Of a DNA stretch of 64,000 bases, positions 45,901 to 55,253 are shown in pieces. The DNA comes from Acidovorax sp. A1169 (lineage in GTDB: Bacteria; Pseudomonadota; Gammaproteobacteria; Burkholderiales; Burkholderiaceae_C): positions 16,517 to 80,516 of the forward strand of contig NZ_JAUZDX010000026.1 of NCBI RefSeq assembly GCF_030704685.1. The letters are read 5' to 3'. The notes below the pieces were generated by a model. The model had not been told where the DNA came from and did no database searches. It was given only the letters and a program-made list of their open reading frames with translations. The position numbers and the translations under genes were made by a program. The stretch's first letter is position 1, and each line of letters begins with the position of its first letter.

Positions 45901-47961
45901 CTACCTCAAGGCCTTGTAGATCTCTTCCGCCAGGTCACGCGAGATGCCGTCCACGGTGATCAGGTCTTCCACGCTGGCGCTGGCCACGCCGCGCACGCCG
46001 CCAAAGCGCTGCAGCAGGCGCGCGCGCTTCTTGGGGCCCACGCCGGGGATCTCTTCGAGCTGGCCGCCGCCCACGCGCACCTTGGCGCGCGCGGCGCGCA
46101 TGCCGGTGATGGCAAAGCGGTGCGCCTCGTCGCGGATCTGGGCCACCAGCATCAGCGCGGCCGAGTCCTTGCCCAGGTAGACCTTCTCGCGGCCGTCGGC
46201 GAACACCAGTTCCTCCAGCCCCACCTTGCGGCCCTCGCCCTTTTCCACCCCGACGATGCGCGTCAGGTCCAGCCCCAGCGCGGTGAACACCTCGCGCGCC
46301 ACGCCCACCTGGCCCTTGCCGCCGTCGATCAGCACCAGGTCGGGCAGGCGGGCCACGCCCTTGGGCTTGACGGCGCCTTCTGCGTTGGCGGTATCGGGCG
46401 GCGGTGCGGCCGCAAAGTCGATGCCGCCGGCCTCGCGTGCGGCCTCCACCACCTTGCTGTAGCGGCGAGTGAGCACCTGGCGCATGGCGGCGTAGTCATC
46501 ACCGCCGGTGATGCCCTCGATCTTGTAGCGGCGGTACTCGCTGCTCTGCATCTTGTGGTGGTGGAACACCACGCACGAGGCCTGCGTCGATTCGCCCGCT
46601 GTGTGCGAGATGTCGAAGCACTCGATGGTGAGCTGGTCCAGGTCCTCGGGCGGCAGGTCCAGCGCCTCCACCAGGGCGCGGGTGCGCGCCTGCTGCGAGC
46701 CCTCTTCGGCCAGCAGGCGGGCCAGTTGCAGGTCGGCGTTCTTTTGCGCCATGTCCAGCCAGGCGCGTCGCTGCTCGCGCGGCTGGTGGATGGCATTCAC
46801 GCGCACGCCGGTCTGCTCCGACAGGGCCTCCATCAGCGCCTTGTCCACCGGCTCGCTGCACACCAGCACCGGCGGCACGGGCACGCCGATGTAGTGCTGG
46901 GCGATGAAGGCTTCGAGCACCAGCGCCTCCACACGGCGCTTGCGCGCTGTGGCGGCAGGAGCAGTATCGGCGCCGCCCTCCCCTTCGGCTACCGCTGGCA
47001 CCACGGCATCCTCTTCCTCTTCATGGATGGCGGCCGCATCTTCCACATGCACCGGAAAGTACGGCCGGTCGCCCAGGTGCCGCCCGCCGCGCACCATGGC
47101 CAGGTTCACGCAGGCGCGGCCGCCCTGCACGCGCACGGCCAGAATATCCACGTCCTTGTCGTCCGTGGTCTCGATGGACTGCTGGTGCAGCACGCGCGAC
47201 AGCGCCTGCATCTGGTTGCGCACATCGGCCGCCTGCTCGAATTCGAGCTTGTCCGAGTGCGCCATCATGCGCACCTCCATGGCGCGCAGCACCTCCTGCG
47301 TCTCGCCGCGCAGCAGCGCCTCGGCGTGCTGCACGTCGGCGGCATAGGCCTCGGGCGAGATCAGGTTCACGCACGGCCCCGTGCAGCGCTTGATCTGGAA
47401 CAGCAGGCAGGGCCGCGTGCGGTTGGCAAACACCGTGTCTTCGCAGGTGCGCAGGCGAAACACCTTCTGCAGCAGCTGGATCGACTCCTTCACCGCCCAG
47501 GCGCTCGGGTACGGCCCGAAGTAGCGGTGCTTCTTGTCCACCGAGCCCCGGTAGTACGCCATTCGCGGAAACACCTGCGAGGGCGACTCCCCCTTGCTCT
47601 GCCCCACTGGCGCGCCCGGCGCACCGGTGATCTTGAGGTAGGGGTAGCTCTTGTCGTCGCGGAACAGGATGTTGAACTTGGGGTTCTGCGTCTTGATCAG
47701 ATTGTTTTCAAGCAGCAGCGCCTCTGCCTCGGAGCGCACCACCGTGGTCTCGATGCGCGCGATCTTGCTCACCATGTGGCCAATGCGCGTGCCGCCATGG
47801 TTCTTGGTGAAATAGCTCGACACCCGGCGCTTGAGGTGCCGCGCCTTGCCCACGTAGAGCAGCGCGCCCTGCGCGTCGAAATAGCGGTACACGCCCGGCA
47901 GCGGCGGCAACGCGGCCACCTGGGCCAGCAGTTCTTCGGAATGCACTTCTTCTTCGGACAT
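45901..47961 (-). CDS. uvrC: excinuclease ABC subunit C
   Basis: UvrC makes both incisions in nucleotide excision repair. The 686-aa protein has a GIY-YIG N-terminal nuclease (LPGVYRYFDAQGALLYVGKA, RRVSSYF), a UVR motif and Cys-containing region (RPCLLFQIKRCTGPCVNLI), the C-terminal RNase H-like nuclease (VLIDGGKGQVGVA, EGRKVGLEEL), and tandem helix-hairpin-helix motifs (EEIPGVGPKKRARLLQRFGG). It is slightly longer than E. coli UvrC because of an acidic/Ala-rich insert near residue 330 (EEEEDAVVPAVAEGEGG). The stop is TAG. pgsA follows. Confidence 0.97.
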   Translation of the reverse strand: MSEEEVHSEELLAQVAALPPLPGVYRYFDAQGALLYVGKARHLKRRVSSYFTKNHGGTRIGHMVSKIARIETTVVRSEAEALLLENNLIKTQNPKFNILFRDDKSYPYLKITGAPGAPVGQSKGESPSQVFPRMAYYRGSVDKKHRYFGPYPSAWAVKESIQLLQKVFRLRTCEDTVFANRTRPCLLFQIKRCTGPCVNLISPEAYAADVQHAEALLRGETQEVLRAMEVRMMAHSDKLEFEQAADVRNQMQALSRVLHQQSIETTDDKDVDILAVRVQGGRACVNLAMVRGGRHLGDRPYFPVHVEDAAAIHEEEEDAVVPAVAEGEGGADTAPAATARKRRVEALVLEAFIAQHYIGVPVPPVLVCSEPVDKALMEALSEQTGVRVNAIHQPREQRRAWLDMAQKNADLQLARLLAEEGSQQARTRALVEALDLPPEDLDQLTIECFDISHTAGESTQASCVVFHHHKMQSSEYRRYKIEGITGGDDYAAMRQVLTRRYSKVVEAAREAGGIDFAAAPPPDTANAEGAVKPKGVARLPDLVLIDGGKGQVGVAREVFTALGLDLTRIVGVEKGEGRKVGLEELVFADGREKVYLGKDSAALMLVAQIRDEAHRFAITGMRAARAKVRVGGGQLEEIPGVGPKKRARLLQRFGGVRGVASASVEDLITVDGISRDLAEEIYKALR

Positions 47962-48131
47962 GGGGGCTATTGTCGCGGCAACGCAGGCAGGGCTTACAGA
48001 CCACGCGGCCCGGCGGCCGATGGGCAGGGGCCGGGCAGGTAACGGGCAGGTGAGGGGCAGGCGCCATCGCGTGGGCGCAGTTACGGGTGCGGTATTCTCA
48101 AGCCAACTGGCACTCTATCCCCGGATTCTTC

Positions 48132-49337
48132 ATGATCATTCAACCCCGCATACGCGGCTTCATCTGCGTCACGGCGCACCCCCTGGGCTGCGAGGCCAAC
48201 GTTCGCCAGCAGATCGATTACGTCAAGGCGCGCGGCCCCCTCGGCGGCCCAGGCGGGGCACCCAAGCGCGTGCTGGTGATCGGCGCATCCACCGGCTACG
48301 GCCTGGCCGCCCGCATCACCGCTGCCTTTGCGGGCGGCGCGGGCACACTCGGCGTCTTCTTCGAACGCCCCGGCACGCCGGACAAGCCAGGCTCCGCCGG
48401 CTGGTACAACACCGCCGCCTTCCACCAGCAGGCGGCAGCCGAGGGCCTGTACGCGGCCAGCATCAACGGCGATGGGTTCTCCGACGAGGTCAAGCAGCAG
48501 ACCATCGAGACCATCCGGCGCGACTGGGGCCAGGTGGACCTGGTCGTCTACAGCCTTGCCGCGCCCAGGCGCAAGCACCCCCGCACCGGGGAAGTCTTCA
48601 ACTCCACACTCAAGCCCATCGGCCAGGCCATCCAGGTGCGCAGCCTCGACACCGACAGCGCGGTGATCAAGGAGACTGCCCTGCAGCCTGCGACACAGAA
48701 GGAAATCGACGACACCGTGGCAGTGATGGGCGGTGAGGACTGGCAGATGTGGATCGACGCCCTGCAGGCCGCCGGCGTGCTGGCCGACGGTGCCAAGACG
48801 ACCGCCTTCACCTACCTGGGCGAGCAGATCACCCGCGACATCTACTGGAACGGCTCCATCGGCGCCGCCAAGAAAGACCTGGACCGCCGGGTCATCGGCA
48901 TCCGCAACCAACTGGCCGCCCACGGTGGCGATGCGCGCGTATCGGTGCTCAAGGCCGTGGTCACCCAGGCCAGCTCCGCCATCCCCATGATGCCGCTGTA
49001 CCTGTCGCTGCTGTTCAAGGTCATGAAGGCGCAGGGCACCCACGAAGGCTGCATCGAACAGGTCGATGGGCTCTTTCGCGACAGCCTGTATGGCGCAGCA
49101 CCCCGCTTGGACGCAGAAGGCCGCCTGAGGGCCGACGAGAAGGAACTGGAGGAAAAAGTCCAGGCTCCCGTCGGCCAGGCCTGGCACCAGGTAACCACCG
49201 AGAACCTGCGCGAGACCACGGATTTCGCAGGCTACCAATCGGAGTTCCTGCGCCTGTTCGGATTCGGGGTCGAAGGCGTCGACTACGGGGCCGATGTGGC
49301 GACGGACGTGCAGATACCCGGCGTCGTTAGCGTCTGA
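48132..49337 (+). CDS. fabV: trans-2-enoyl-CoA / enoyl-ACP reductase FabV
   Basis: FabV is a large NADH-dependent enoyl reductase of fatty acid synthesis (TER/FabV family), insensitive to triclosan. The 401-aa protein has the family start MIIQPRIRGFICVTAHPLGC, the NADH-binding GASTGYG at 51-57, the substrate region NGDGFSDEVKQQTIE, and the active-site Y-x8-K (Y238 and K247) in DIYWNGSIGAAKK. The length equals that of Vibrio and Pseudomonas FabV. It is divergent from uvrC with about 170 bp between. Confidence 0.95.
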   Translation: MIIQPRIRGFICVTAHPLGCEANVRQQIDYVKARGPLGGPGGAPKRVLVIGASTGYGLAARITAAFAGGAGTLGVFFERPGTPDKPGSAGWYNTAAFHQQAAAEGLYAASINGDGFSDEVKQQTIETIRRDWGQVDLVVYSLAAPRRKHPRTGEVFNSTLKPIGQAIQVRSLDTDSAVIKETALQPATQKEIDDTVAVMGGEDWQMWIDALQAAGVLADGAKTTAFTYLGEQITRDIYWNGSIGAAKKDLDRRVIGIRNQLAAHGGDARVSVLKAVVTQASSAIPMMPLYLSLLFKVMKAQGTHEGCIEQVDGLFRDSLYGAAPRLDAEGRLRADEKELEEKVQAPVGQAWHQVTTENLRETTDFAGYQSEFLRLFGFGVEGVDYGADVATDVQIPGVVSV

Positions 49338-49442
49338 ACGAAGCCTGCAGGCAGCCGCACGGGCAAGGGCGCGGGCAACGCCGATGCGCGTTGGCGCGCG
49401 CAGCACTCACTTTGCCTTGCGCCTGGCCCTGGCAGCCGGGCC

Positions 49443-49787
49443 ATGGCCCCGTTCTCGCGCGGCAGTGCCCGCCAGCCGGTGCAGCACACCCCGCAACGCT
49501 GCGGCCGCAACCCCCAGGGCCAGGCCCTGGTGCTCTCGGCCATGGGCGGGCTGGTGCCGGCCAGCCTGCTGTCGTCGGTGCCGCAGGTCACAGTGACCCC
49601 CGCCCACGCCGCGCTGGCCGTTGGCCTGCTCATGCAGGGCAGCAACCTGGGCCAGGCGCTGGGCCCGCTGCTGGTCGGCAAGGCGGTGGACCACCATGGC
49701 TGGCCGGCGGCGGCGGTGCGCGTGGTGATCGCTGCGCTGGCGATGGCGGGCGCGGTGCGCTGGCGGGTGGGTGCTGAGGGCTCTTGA
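49443..49787 (+). pseudogene. C-terminal remnant of an MFS transporter
   Basis: The frame holds about 85 residues that look like the last membrane segments of an MFS exporter: SAMGGLVPASLLSSVPQ, ALAVGLLMQGSNLGQALG, PLLVGKAVDHHGWPAAA and VVIAALAMAGAVRW. The loop VDHHGW and the preceding GLLMQGSNLGQ are typical of such exporters. Nothing resembling the first 300 residues is present upstream, where fabV ends 105 bp before. It is thus a fragment left by deletion. Confidence 0.5.
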
Positions 49788-49878
49788 ACAGCCAGCCCGT
49801 ACCATAGCGCCCACGGCTCTGCCCAAACCTGCCGTGAACGGCAGGCACCCTCAAATCATTCCGGTTTACACACTCACC

Positions 49879-50289
49879 ATGGGTCCCGTTCATCGCTCTG
49901 TTGCCACACTCCGATTCATGGGGGACGACCTTGATCCTGATGAGATAACAGCGTTACTGCGTTACCTACCGACACAGGCCTACCGCATGGGCGAGCAAAT
50001 CATGGGTAGCAACGGCAGGATTCGCATTGCCAGAACCGGTAGCTGGCGGCTGCATGCCACCGAGAGCAAGCCGCAAGACTTGAATGCCCAAATCGCTGAA
50101 CTCCTTGATCCGCTCACCTCGGACCTGCATATCTGGGCCCATCTCAACAGCAGATACCAACTCGATCTGTTCTGCGGAATTTTCTTGAACAGTTCAAACG
50201 AAGGGCTGTGCCTGTCTCCTCAATCGCTGCGCGCGTTGGGGGAGCGGGGCATAGAACTTGACTTGGACATTTACAGCGCAGACGACTGA
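49879..50289 (+). CDS. DUF4279-like protein (136 aa)
   Basis: The protein begins MGPVHRSVATLRFMGDDLDP and continues DEITALLRYLPTQAY, TGSWRLHATESKPQDLNAQI, then LDLFCGIFLNSSNEGLCLSP and LGERGIELDLDIYS. The D-L-D-P-D-E-I start, W-x-L and C-terminal ELDLDIY are typical of DUF4279, a small family often found as immunity or accessory proteins. The start ATG at 49879 was chosen because the conserved strand follows it. No toxin gene is adjacent. Confidence 0.7.
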   Translation: MGPVHRSVATLRFMGDDLDPDEITALLRYLPTQAYRMGEQIMGSNGRIRIARTGSWRLHATESKPQDLNAQIAELLDPLTSDLHIWAHLNSRYQLDLFCGIFLNSSNEGLCLSPQSLRALGERGIELDLDIYSADD

Positions 50290-50322
50290 GTCCGACCCCG
50301 ACGTTCGTCCGCGACAGCCCCC

Positions 50323-51036
50323 TCAGCCAGCACCACCCAGGGTGGCCAGCACCCGCTGCGCCACACGGGCCGCCTCCTGCGGCCGCTCCCTGAGCCACGC
50401 ATGCAGGTGGTGCCCCGCGCCGTCAAGCCGCAGAACCTCTACGCTCCGGGCCTTGCGGGCACGCCGGATGTATTGGTCCTCCACCTGCCGTGGGATCACC
50501 GCATCCTCGGCGCCCAGCACCAGCAGCAAGCGCCCCTCGAAGCGTTCGAGCGCATCGAAGGCAGGTGACGCCGCAAAGTCACTCGTCGCGCGGATCACCT
50601 GCTGGAATGCAGGCCCGAAGGGCACCTCCAGCGCCGCAGCCTCATAGGCGGCCGGGCAATACAGCACCAGCGCAGGCGGGGCCAGCGCCTCGATCAGCGA
50701 GCACGCAATATGGCCGCCCATGCTGGACGCGATCAACGACACGGCTTGGGGCATCTTGAGAAAATCCACCACCGCCAGGGCTTGCTGCGCCCGGTCGCGC
50801 AGGCCCGACGCGGCCAGGTCACCCGCGCTCTCGCCCTGCCCCGCAAAGTCGAACGCCACGCTGGAATGGCCGCGGTCAGCCAGAAAGTCCAGCAAGGGCT
50901 GGTACCCCAGACGCGACGATGCGCCACCGCCATGCAGGGCCACGGTGCGTGGCGCGCTGTGGGATGGGCTGTGGGTAGTGGTTCCGCGCAGTTGAACGTC
51001 GCGAAACGGGAGCTGAAAATGCTCGACGGTTAGCAT
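50323..51036 (-). CDS. alpha/beta hydrolase
   Basis: The 237-aa hydrolase has an oxyanion-hole motif LHGGG (34-38), a nucleophile elbow with S105 in IASSMGGH, an acid D177 in LLVLGAEDAV and a catalytic His in GAGHHLHAW (208 or 209). The fold order is the usual one, without a large cap domain. Substrate unknown; the family includes carboxylesterases and acyl hydrolases. It converges on the DUF4279-like gene. Confidence 0.85.
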   Translation of the reverse strand: MLTVEHFQLPFRDVQLRGTTTHSPSHSAPRTVALHGGGASSRLGYQPLLDFLADRGHSSVAFDFAGQGESAGDLAASGLRDRAQQALAVVDFLKMPQAVSLIASSMGGHIACSLIEALAPPALVLYCPAAYEAAALEVPFGPAFQQVIRATSDFAASPAFDALERFEGRLLLVLGAEDAVIPRQVEDQYIRRARKARSVEVLRLDGAGHHLHAWLRERPQEAARVAQRVLATLGGAG

Positions 51037-51073
51037 GCTTTCGGATGGTTGCGGTGCGCCCTAGGCGCTAAGG

Positions 51074-51412
51074 TCAGGCATCGGCCGGTCGCCTTGCTGC
51101 AAACAGTTGGGAGGCTTGCAGCGCAAGTTCATTGTCATAGTGCGGCGACTTCTCTAAATGCAACAAGACATCCAGCCCCAGCAATGGATCCGGATCCGCC
51201 GCAGCCAGGTCCAATAGTCGTGAAAGACTCCGCTTGTCCGGGTTCTTGCGTAGCCACCAATGGAACGCTCCATTGCGGTTATGCTCCGCCCCCTCTTCAT
51301 GGCCTGGCGCGTAGCCCGCAAGCTGCCAGACGAACAGGTCGTCAACATACATGCCGGACGACAGCCACTCATTCGGGAATCTCATCAACTGCAAGAATTC
51401 GGTCTTGTTCAT
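51074..51412 (-). CDS. hypothetical protein (112 aa)
   Basis: The protein starts MNKTEFLQLMRFPNEWLSSG and contains aromatic-rich HWWLRKNPDKRSLSRLLDLA and a Leu-rich helical end (DPLLGLDVLLHLEKSPHYDN). It has no membrane segment. Such small alpha-helical proteins near DUF4279 genes are often immunity proteins, but this is only a guess. It is 37 bp upstream of the alpha/beta hydrolase on the same strand, so the pair may be co-transcribed. Confidence 0.6.
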   Translation of the reverse strand: MNKTEFLQLMRFPNEWLSSGMYVDDLFVWQLAGYAPGHEEGAEHNRNGAFHWWLRKNPDKRSLSRLLDLAAADPDPLLGLDVLLHLEKSPHYDNELALQASQLFAARRPADA

Positions 51413-51545
51413 GGGTACTCAAGGCACGCCCGCGTGCCTTCTGAGGCATCGCACCGATGCCCGATAGCTCAAGTCTAACTTCCTGCAAGAATGCGCACCG
51501 CAACGCAAACGGGACCAGTCCACGCCCACCAAACTGGAGTAAACG

Positions 51546-51992
51546 ATGATCGCCCGCCGCGCTATCGCATCCGACATGGACGCCGTGGTCGCCCTGTACC
51601 GCGAGCTGCGGCCGCACGACCCACCGCTGGCCCCTGACCGGGCCCTGGAGCTGTGGAACAACGTCCACGACAGCCCCCACTCCTTCATCGCGGTGTGCGA
51701 ACACGAAGGCCAGGTAGGCGCGACCTGCATGCTGGCCCTGGTGGCCAACCTGGCCAGCGAAGGCCGTCCCATCGGCTTCATCGAGCACGTGGTCACCGCA
51801 TCGGCCGCGCGGCGCAAGGGCCTGGCAGAGGCATGCCTCCAGTTCGCGGTCCATGAAGCCTGGCGCCTTGGCTGCTGCAAGGTGGTGTTGCTCTCGGGTG
51901 CCCAGCGGCCGCAAGCCCACCGCCTCTACGAAAAACTGGGCTTCAACGGGGATACGGAGCGGGGCTTCGTGATCAAGCAGCCGATGGAGTGA
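51546..51992 (+). CDS. GNAT family N-acetyltransferase
   Basis: The 148-aa protein has the GNAT fold: start MIARRAIASDMDAVVALYRE (strand and helix 1), HSFIAVCEHEGQVGATCML, the acetyl-CoA loop VVTASAARRKGLAEACLQFA (R-R-x-G-L-A motif A) and the final RPQAHRLYEKLGFNGDTERG (Y-x-KLGF motif B). The substrate is unknown. Its 3' end overlaps the sigma-factor gene (opposite strand) by 20 bases. Upstream ACTGGAG precedes the ATG. Confidence 0.9.
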   Translation: MIARRAIASDMDAVVALYRELRPHDPPLAPDRALELWNNVHDSPHSFIAVCEHEGQVGATCMLALVANLASEGRPIGFIEHVVTASAARRKGLAEACLQFAVHEAWRLGCCKVVLLSGAQRPQAHRLYEKLGFNGDTERGFVIKQPME

Positions 51993-52803
51993 GCGTCTCG
52001 CACTCCGCCCGCACACCCAGCGGCAGCACACACAGCCTGACGCCATCGAGCGTCAACACCAGGCCCAGCTGCCCGCCCACCTGCACGATCCCGCAGGTGG
52101 TCGTGGCGGCGGTGGCCGCATGCGCCGAAGCCGGGGCACCCGATGCCGACATGGCCCGCACCACCGCACGCACCGGCGGCTGGCCCAGCATGGCCCACAG
52201 CGCCTGCGGGTCGCGCAGCTGAAGCGCCTGCAGGTAGACGCGGAAGGCGGCCTCCTCGCGCTCGCCCGGTTCAGACGGGGACAAGGGCTCGGCAGTGCCA
52301 CCCGCCTCGGCTTGCCGCAGCCGCAGCAGCGCCCGCCGCAGCTGCTGGCGGCTGCCGGCCTCGGTCTTGCCGCCGGCCTGGGCCAGCTCGGCGTGGCTGG
52401 CCTCGAACACTTCGTACAGCAGCACTGCGGCCCCATCGGCTGGTGCCAACCGGGCTGCGAGCAGGCGCAAGGCACTCTCGGCCTGCTGCGCCATTGCCAG
52501 ATCCTCTTCGGCCGAGGGTGACGCACGCACCGGGTCGCTGGCGCCCATGTCTGCCAGCCACTGTTGCATCCACTGCCGGCGCCGCAGCCGGTCGATGGCC
52601 AGGTTGCGCACCACGGTGTGCAGCCAGGCCTGCGCGGCATCGAGTCCGTACAAAGTGGCCGTGTTGGCCTCCAGCACGCGCACATAGGCATCCTGCACGG
52701 CATCCTCGGCCTCTGCCGGGCCCAGCAGGCGCGCGGCGGCACGCACCAGGCTGCGGCGGTAGGATGGGTCTGTCAGGGGCAGGTGGTGGCGGTCATCGAG
52801 CAT
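51973..52803 (-). CDS. ECF-type RNA polymerase sigma factor
   Basis: The protein is 276 aa from the chosen start (MLDDRHHLP; an upstream in-frame start at 52857 would give 294 aa). Region 2 is seen in RSLVRAAARLLGPAEAEDAVQDAYVRVLEA and HTVVRNLAIDRLRRRQ, the standard sigma-70 region-2 pattern; region 4 follows with the helix-turn-helix (VFEASHAELAQAGGKTEAGSRQQL), with an unusual Gly-rich recognition loop. A 100-residue C-terminal extension of SnoaL-like look (REEAAFRVYLQALQLRDPQAL) marks the larger ECF41/RpoE-like group. No anti-sigma gene is adjacent. Confidence 0.8.
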   Translation of the reverse strand: MLDDRHHLPLTDPSYRRSLVRAAARLLGPAEAEDAVQDAYVRVLEANTATLYGLDAAQAWLHTVVRNLAIDRLRRRQWMQQWLADMGASDPVRASPSAEEDLAMAQQAESALRLLAARLAPADGAAVLLYEVFEASHAELAQAGGKTEAGSRQQLRRALLRLRQAEAGGTAEPLSPSEPGEREEAAFRVYLQALQLRDPQALWAMLGQPPVRAVVRAMSASGAPASAHAATAATTTCGIVQVGGQLGLVLTLDGVRLCVLPLGVRAECETLTPSAA

Positions 52804-52915
52804 CCACAAATCTTGCCATAGCACCGCGCACTCTGCTGGCGCGGCCACACGGGCCATGTCACGAAACCGCAGGCTCGTTCGTCAAGGCAGTTCATCTCCA
52901 TCCAAGGACCCCTCC

Positions 52916-53521
52916 ATGTACTACGCCTCAGACGACACCCCTCCCCCACCCTCCAGCGCCACCGAGCCGCGCACCTCCTACCTGGAGGAAAAGGCCTTCA
53001 AGGCGCGCACCCTGCTGATCTTCGGCACCGTGACCGACGTGACCGCCGCCGACGTCACGCGCCGCCTCATCGCGCTCGATGCCGAGGGCCCCGAGCCCAT
53101 CGACATCATCGTCAGCTCGCCCGGCGGCCACCTCGAATCGGGCGATGCCATCCACGACATCGTGCGCTTCATCGCCGCGCCGGTGAACATGATCGGCACC
53201 GGCTGGGTCGGCAGCGCGGCCACCCACTTGTACCTGGCGGCCCCGCGCGAGCGGCGCTACTGCCTGCCCAACACACGCTTTCTGATCCACCAGCCCAGCG
53301 GCGGCGCCGGCGGCCAGGCCACCGACATCGCCGTGCAGGCGCGCGAGATCGTCAAGGCCCGCGAGCGCATTGCCCGCACCATCGCCCGCGAGACCGGCAA
53401 GCCCATCGAAGTGGTGCTGGCCGACATCGAGCGCGACCACTGGCTCTCGGCCGAGGAGGCCGTGGAGTACGGGCTGGTGTCGCGGGTCATCGAGCGCAAG
53501 ACCGAGCTGGGCAGGGCCTGA
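52916..53521 (+). CDS. ClpP-like ATP-dependent protease proteolytic subunit
   Basis: The 201-aa protein keeps the Clp protease triad: S100 in GWVGSAATHL, H125 in FLIHQPSGG and D174 in DIERDHWLSAEEAVEYGLV. The preceding PIDIIVSSPGGHLESGDAIHDI is typical ClpP. It lacks a neighbouring clpX or clpA, and its N-terminal 25 residues (DDTPPPPSSATEP) are Pro/Ser-rich, so it is a second ClpP-like protein rather than the housekeeping one. AAGGA precedes the ATG. It is divergent from the sigma factor. Confidence 0.9.
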   Translation: MYYASDDTPPPPSSATEPRTSYLEEKAFKARTLLIFGTVTDVTAADVTRRLIALDAEGPEPIDIIVSSPGGHLESGDAIHDIVRFIAAPVNMIGTGWVGSAATHLYLAAPRERRYCLPNTRFLIHQPSGGAGGQATDIAVQAREIVKARERIARTIARETGKPIEVVLADIERDHWLSAEEAVEYGLVSRVIERKTELGRA

Positions 53522-53616
53522 AGCACAGGCTGAATCCTCGTAAGCAGATGAAACGGCCTGCGTGAATTACAGGAGATCGGGGACACTGGCTCGAACCACC
53601 TACGCGAGGACCGACC

Positions 53617-55152
53617 ATGAAGAGCTGGCCCCCTGCTTCCTTGACAAGCGCCGCCGCACTGGCCCTGGCGGGCGTGTTGACGGCCTGCGGTGGCGGGGGC
53701 GGCGGCAGCAGTGACCCCGGCTCCGGCGGTGCGCAACTGCCGGCCCGCGAGGCCCTGATCGCCCGCGCCAAGGCGCTGGAGCTCAACACGCCCTACGTGC
53801 CGCCGCCGGGCGACGTGCTGGAGCACCAGACGGCGGGCTATGCCAAGACCATGTGCTCCGCCGTGTTCATCACCGGGCTCCACCCCGATGTGGCTGCCGA
53901 AAGCGTGGGCTACTTCACCGGCCCCTACGAGCAGCGCAAGCGCGTGGCCAAGCCGCTGGTGGACCGCGAGCGCAAGGAAGTACGCATTGCCATCCCGGGC
54001 GGTGCGACCATGATCGCACGCCACTATGGATCGCAGGGCTGCGTGGCGCTGCCGCCAGGGCAGGACAACGTATTCTTCACCCCCACGCCCGTGCGCAGCA
54101 CGCTGCCCGACGCCGCCACCCTGCCCTGGCCCATGGGCGACCTGCTGCCCACCGATGCGCCATCCGGCTACGACACGGGCCGCGCGGCCCAGGCGGTGGA
54201 TGCGGCATTCTCGCTGCCGGACGCCTTCACCACGGCCTTCGTGGTGACCTACAAGGGCCGCGTCATCGGCGAGCGCTACATGCCCGGCGTCACACGCACC
54301 ACGCCGCTCGAATCCTGGTCCATGGGCAAGAGCGTGGTCGCCACGCTGATGGGCGTGCTGGTGCGCCAGGGCGAGTACAGGCTCGATCAACCGGCGCCCA
54401 TCCCCGAATGGCAGGCCGCGGGCGACCCGCGCCAGCAGATCAAGATCGCCGACATCCTGCACATGTCCAGCGGGCTGCGCATCAAAGCGCCCGACGACCC
54501 GGACTTCGACCCCGCAGGAACCTACCCCGACCACACCTACCTGTACACCGGGCGCGTCAACTCGTTCAACTATGCCGCCACCCGGCCGCAGCAATGGCCG
54601 CCCAACACGGTGGGGCGCTACCGCAACACCGACCCGGTGCTGGCCAGCTACCTGGTGCGCCTGGCCGTCGAAAAGCGCGGCGAGGATTACCTGTCCTTCC
54701 CCCAGCGCAACCTGTTCGACAAGATCGGCATCCGCTCCATGGTGATGGAGACCGACCCCTACGGCAACTTCCTCACCCAGGGCTACGAGTACATGGCCGC
54801 ACGCGACTGGGCGCGCCTGGCCAACCTGTACCTGCAGGACGGCGTGTGGAACGACGAGCGTATCCTGCCCGAGGGCTTCGCCAGCTTCGTGAGCACGGTG
54901 GCGCCCGCGTGGGCTGCAGACAAGCGCCCCATCTACGGCGGCTTCTTCTGGCTCAATGGCACCGGCACCTTCCCCGCACTGCCCACCTCGGCCTACTACA
55001 TGCTAGGTGCGGGCGGGCAGTTCACAATCATCGTCCCCTCGCACGACCTGGTGGTGGTGCGCATGGGCTTCGACAAGGGCGAACGCCTGGCGGGCGCGGG
55101 TTTGCAGCGGGCACTCACCTTGCTCATGGAGGGGTTGCCGCGCACGCGGTAA
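53617..55152 (+). CDS. lipoprotein serine hydrolase (beta-lactamase class C / NylB-like)
   Basis: The 511-aa protein has a lipoprotein signal with lipobox LTAC (C24) and a Gly-rich linker. The catalytic motif S-x-x-K is S235-M-G-K238 in ESWSMGKSVVATLMG, and the Y-x-N motif is Y335-R-N337 in RYRNTDP. Length and order match the 6-aminohexanoate-dimer hydrolase and esterase branch of the class C beta-lactamase fold. It should act on amide or ester bonds in the periplasm or at the outer membrane; the substrate is unknown. It lies between the clpP-like and a membrane-anchored hypothetical gene. Confidence 0.88.
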   Translation: MKSWPPASLTSAAALALAGVLTACGGGGGGSSDPGSGGAQLPAREALIARAKALELNTPYVPPPGDVLEHQTAGYAKTMCSAVFITGLHPDVAAESVGYFTGPYEQRKRVAKPLVDRERKEVRIAIPGGATMIARHYGSQGCVALPPGQDNVFFTPTPVRSTLPDAATLPWPMGDLLPTDAPSGYDTGRAAQAVDAAFSLPDAFTTAFVVTYKGRVIGERYMPGVTRTTPLESWSMGKSVVATLMGVLVRQGEYRLDQPAPIPEWQAAGDPRQQIKIADILHMSSGLRIKAPDDPDFDPAGTYPDHTYLYTGRVNSFNYAATRPQQWPPNTVGRYRNTDPVLASYLVRLAVEKRGEDYLSFPQRNLFDKIGIRSMVMETDPYGNFLTQGYEYMAARDWARLANLYLQDGVWNDERILPEGFASFVSTVAPAWAADKRPIYGGFFWLNGTGTFPALPTSAYYMLGAGGQFTIIVPSHDLVVVRMGFDKGERLAGAGLQRALTLLMEGLPRTR

Positions 55153-55253
55153 TCCGGGCGCGCCCCGCCGCCTGTGCTGCATGCACCGCGCGCTCCAAAT
55201 CTGCACAACCTGTATGCTCCGCAGATTCATCCACCCACCCATCCGGCCCCCGC

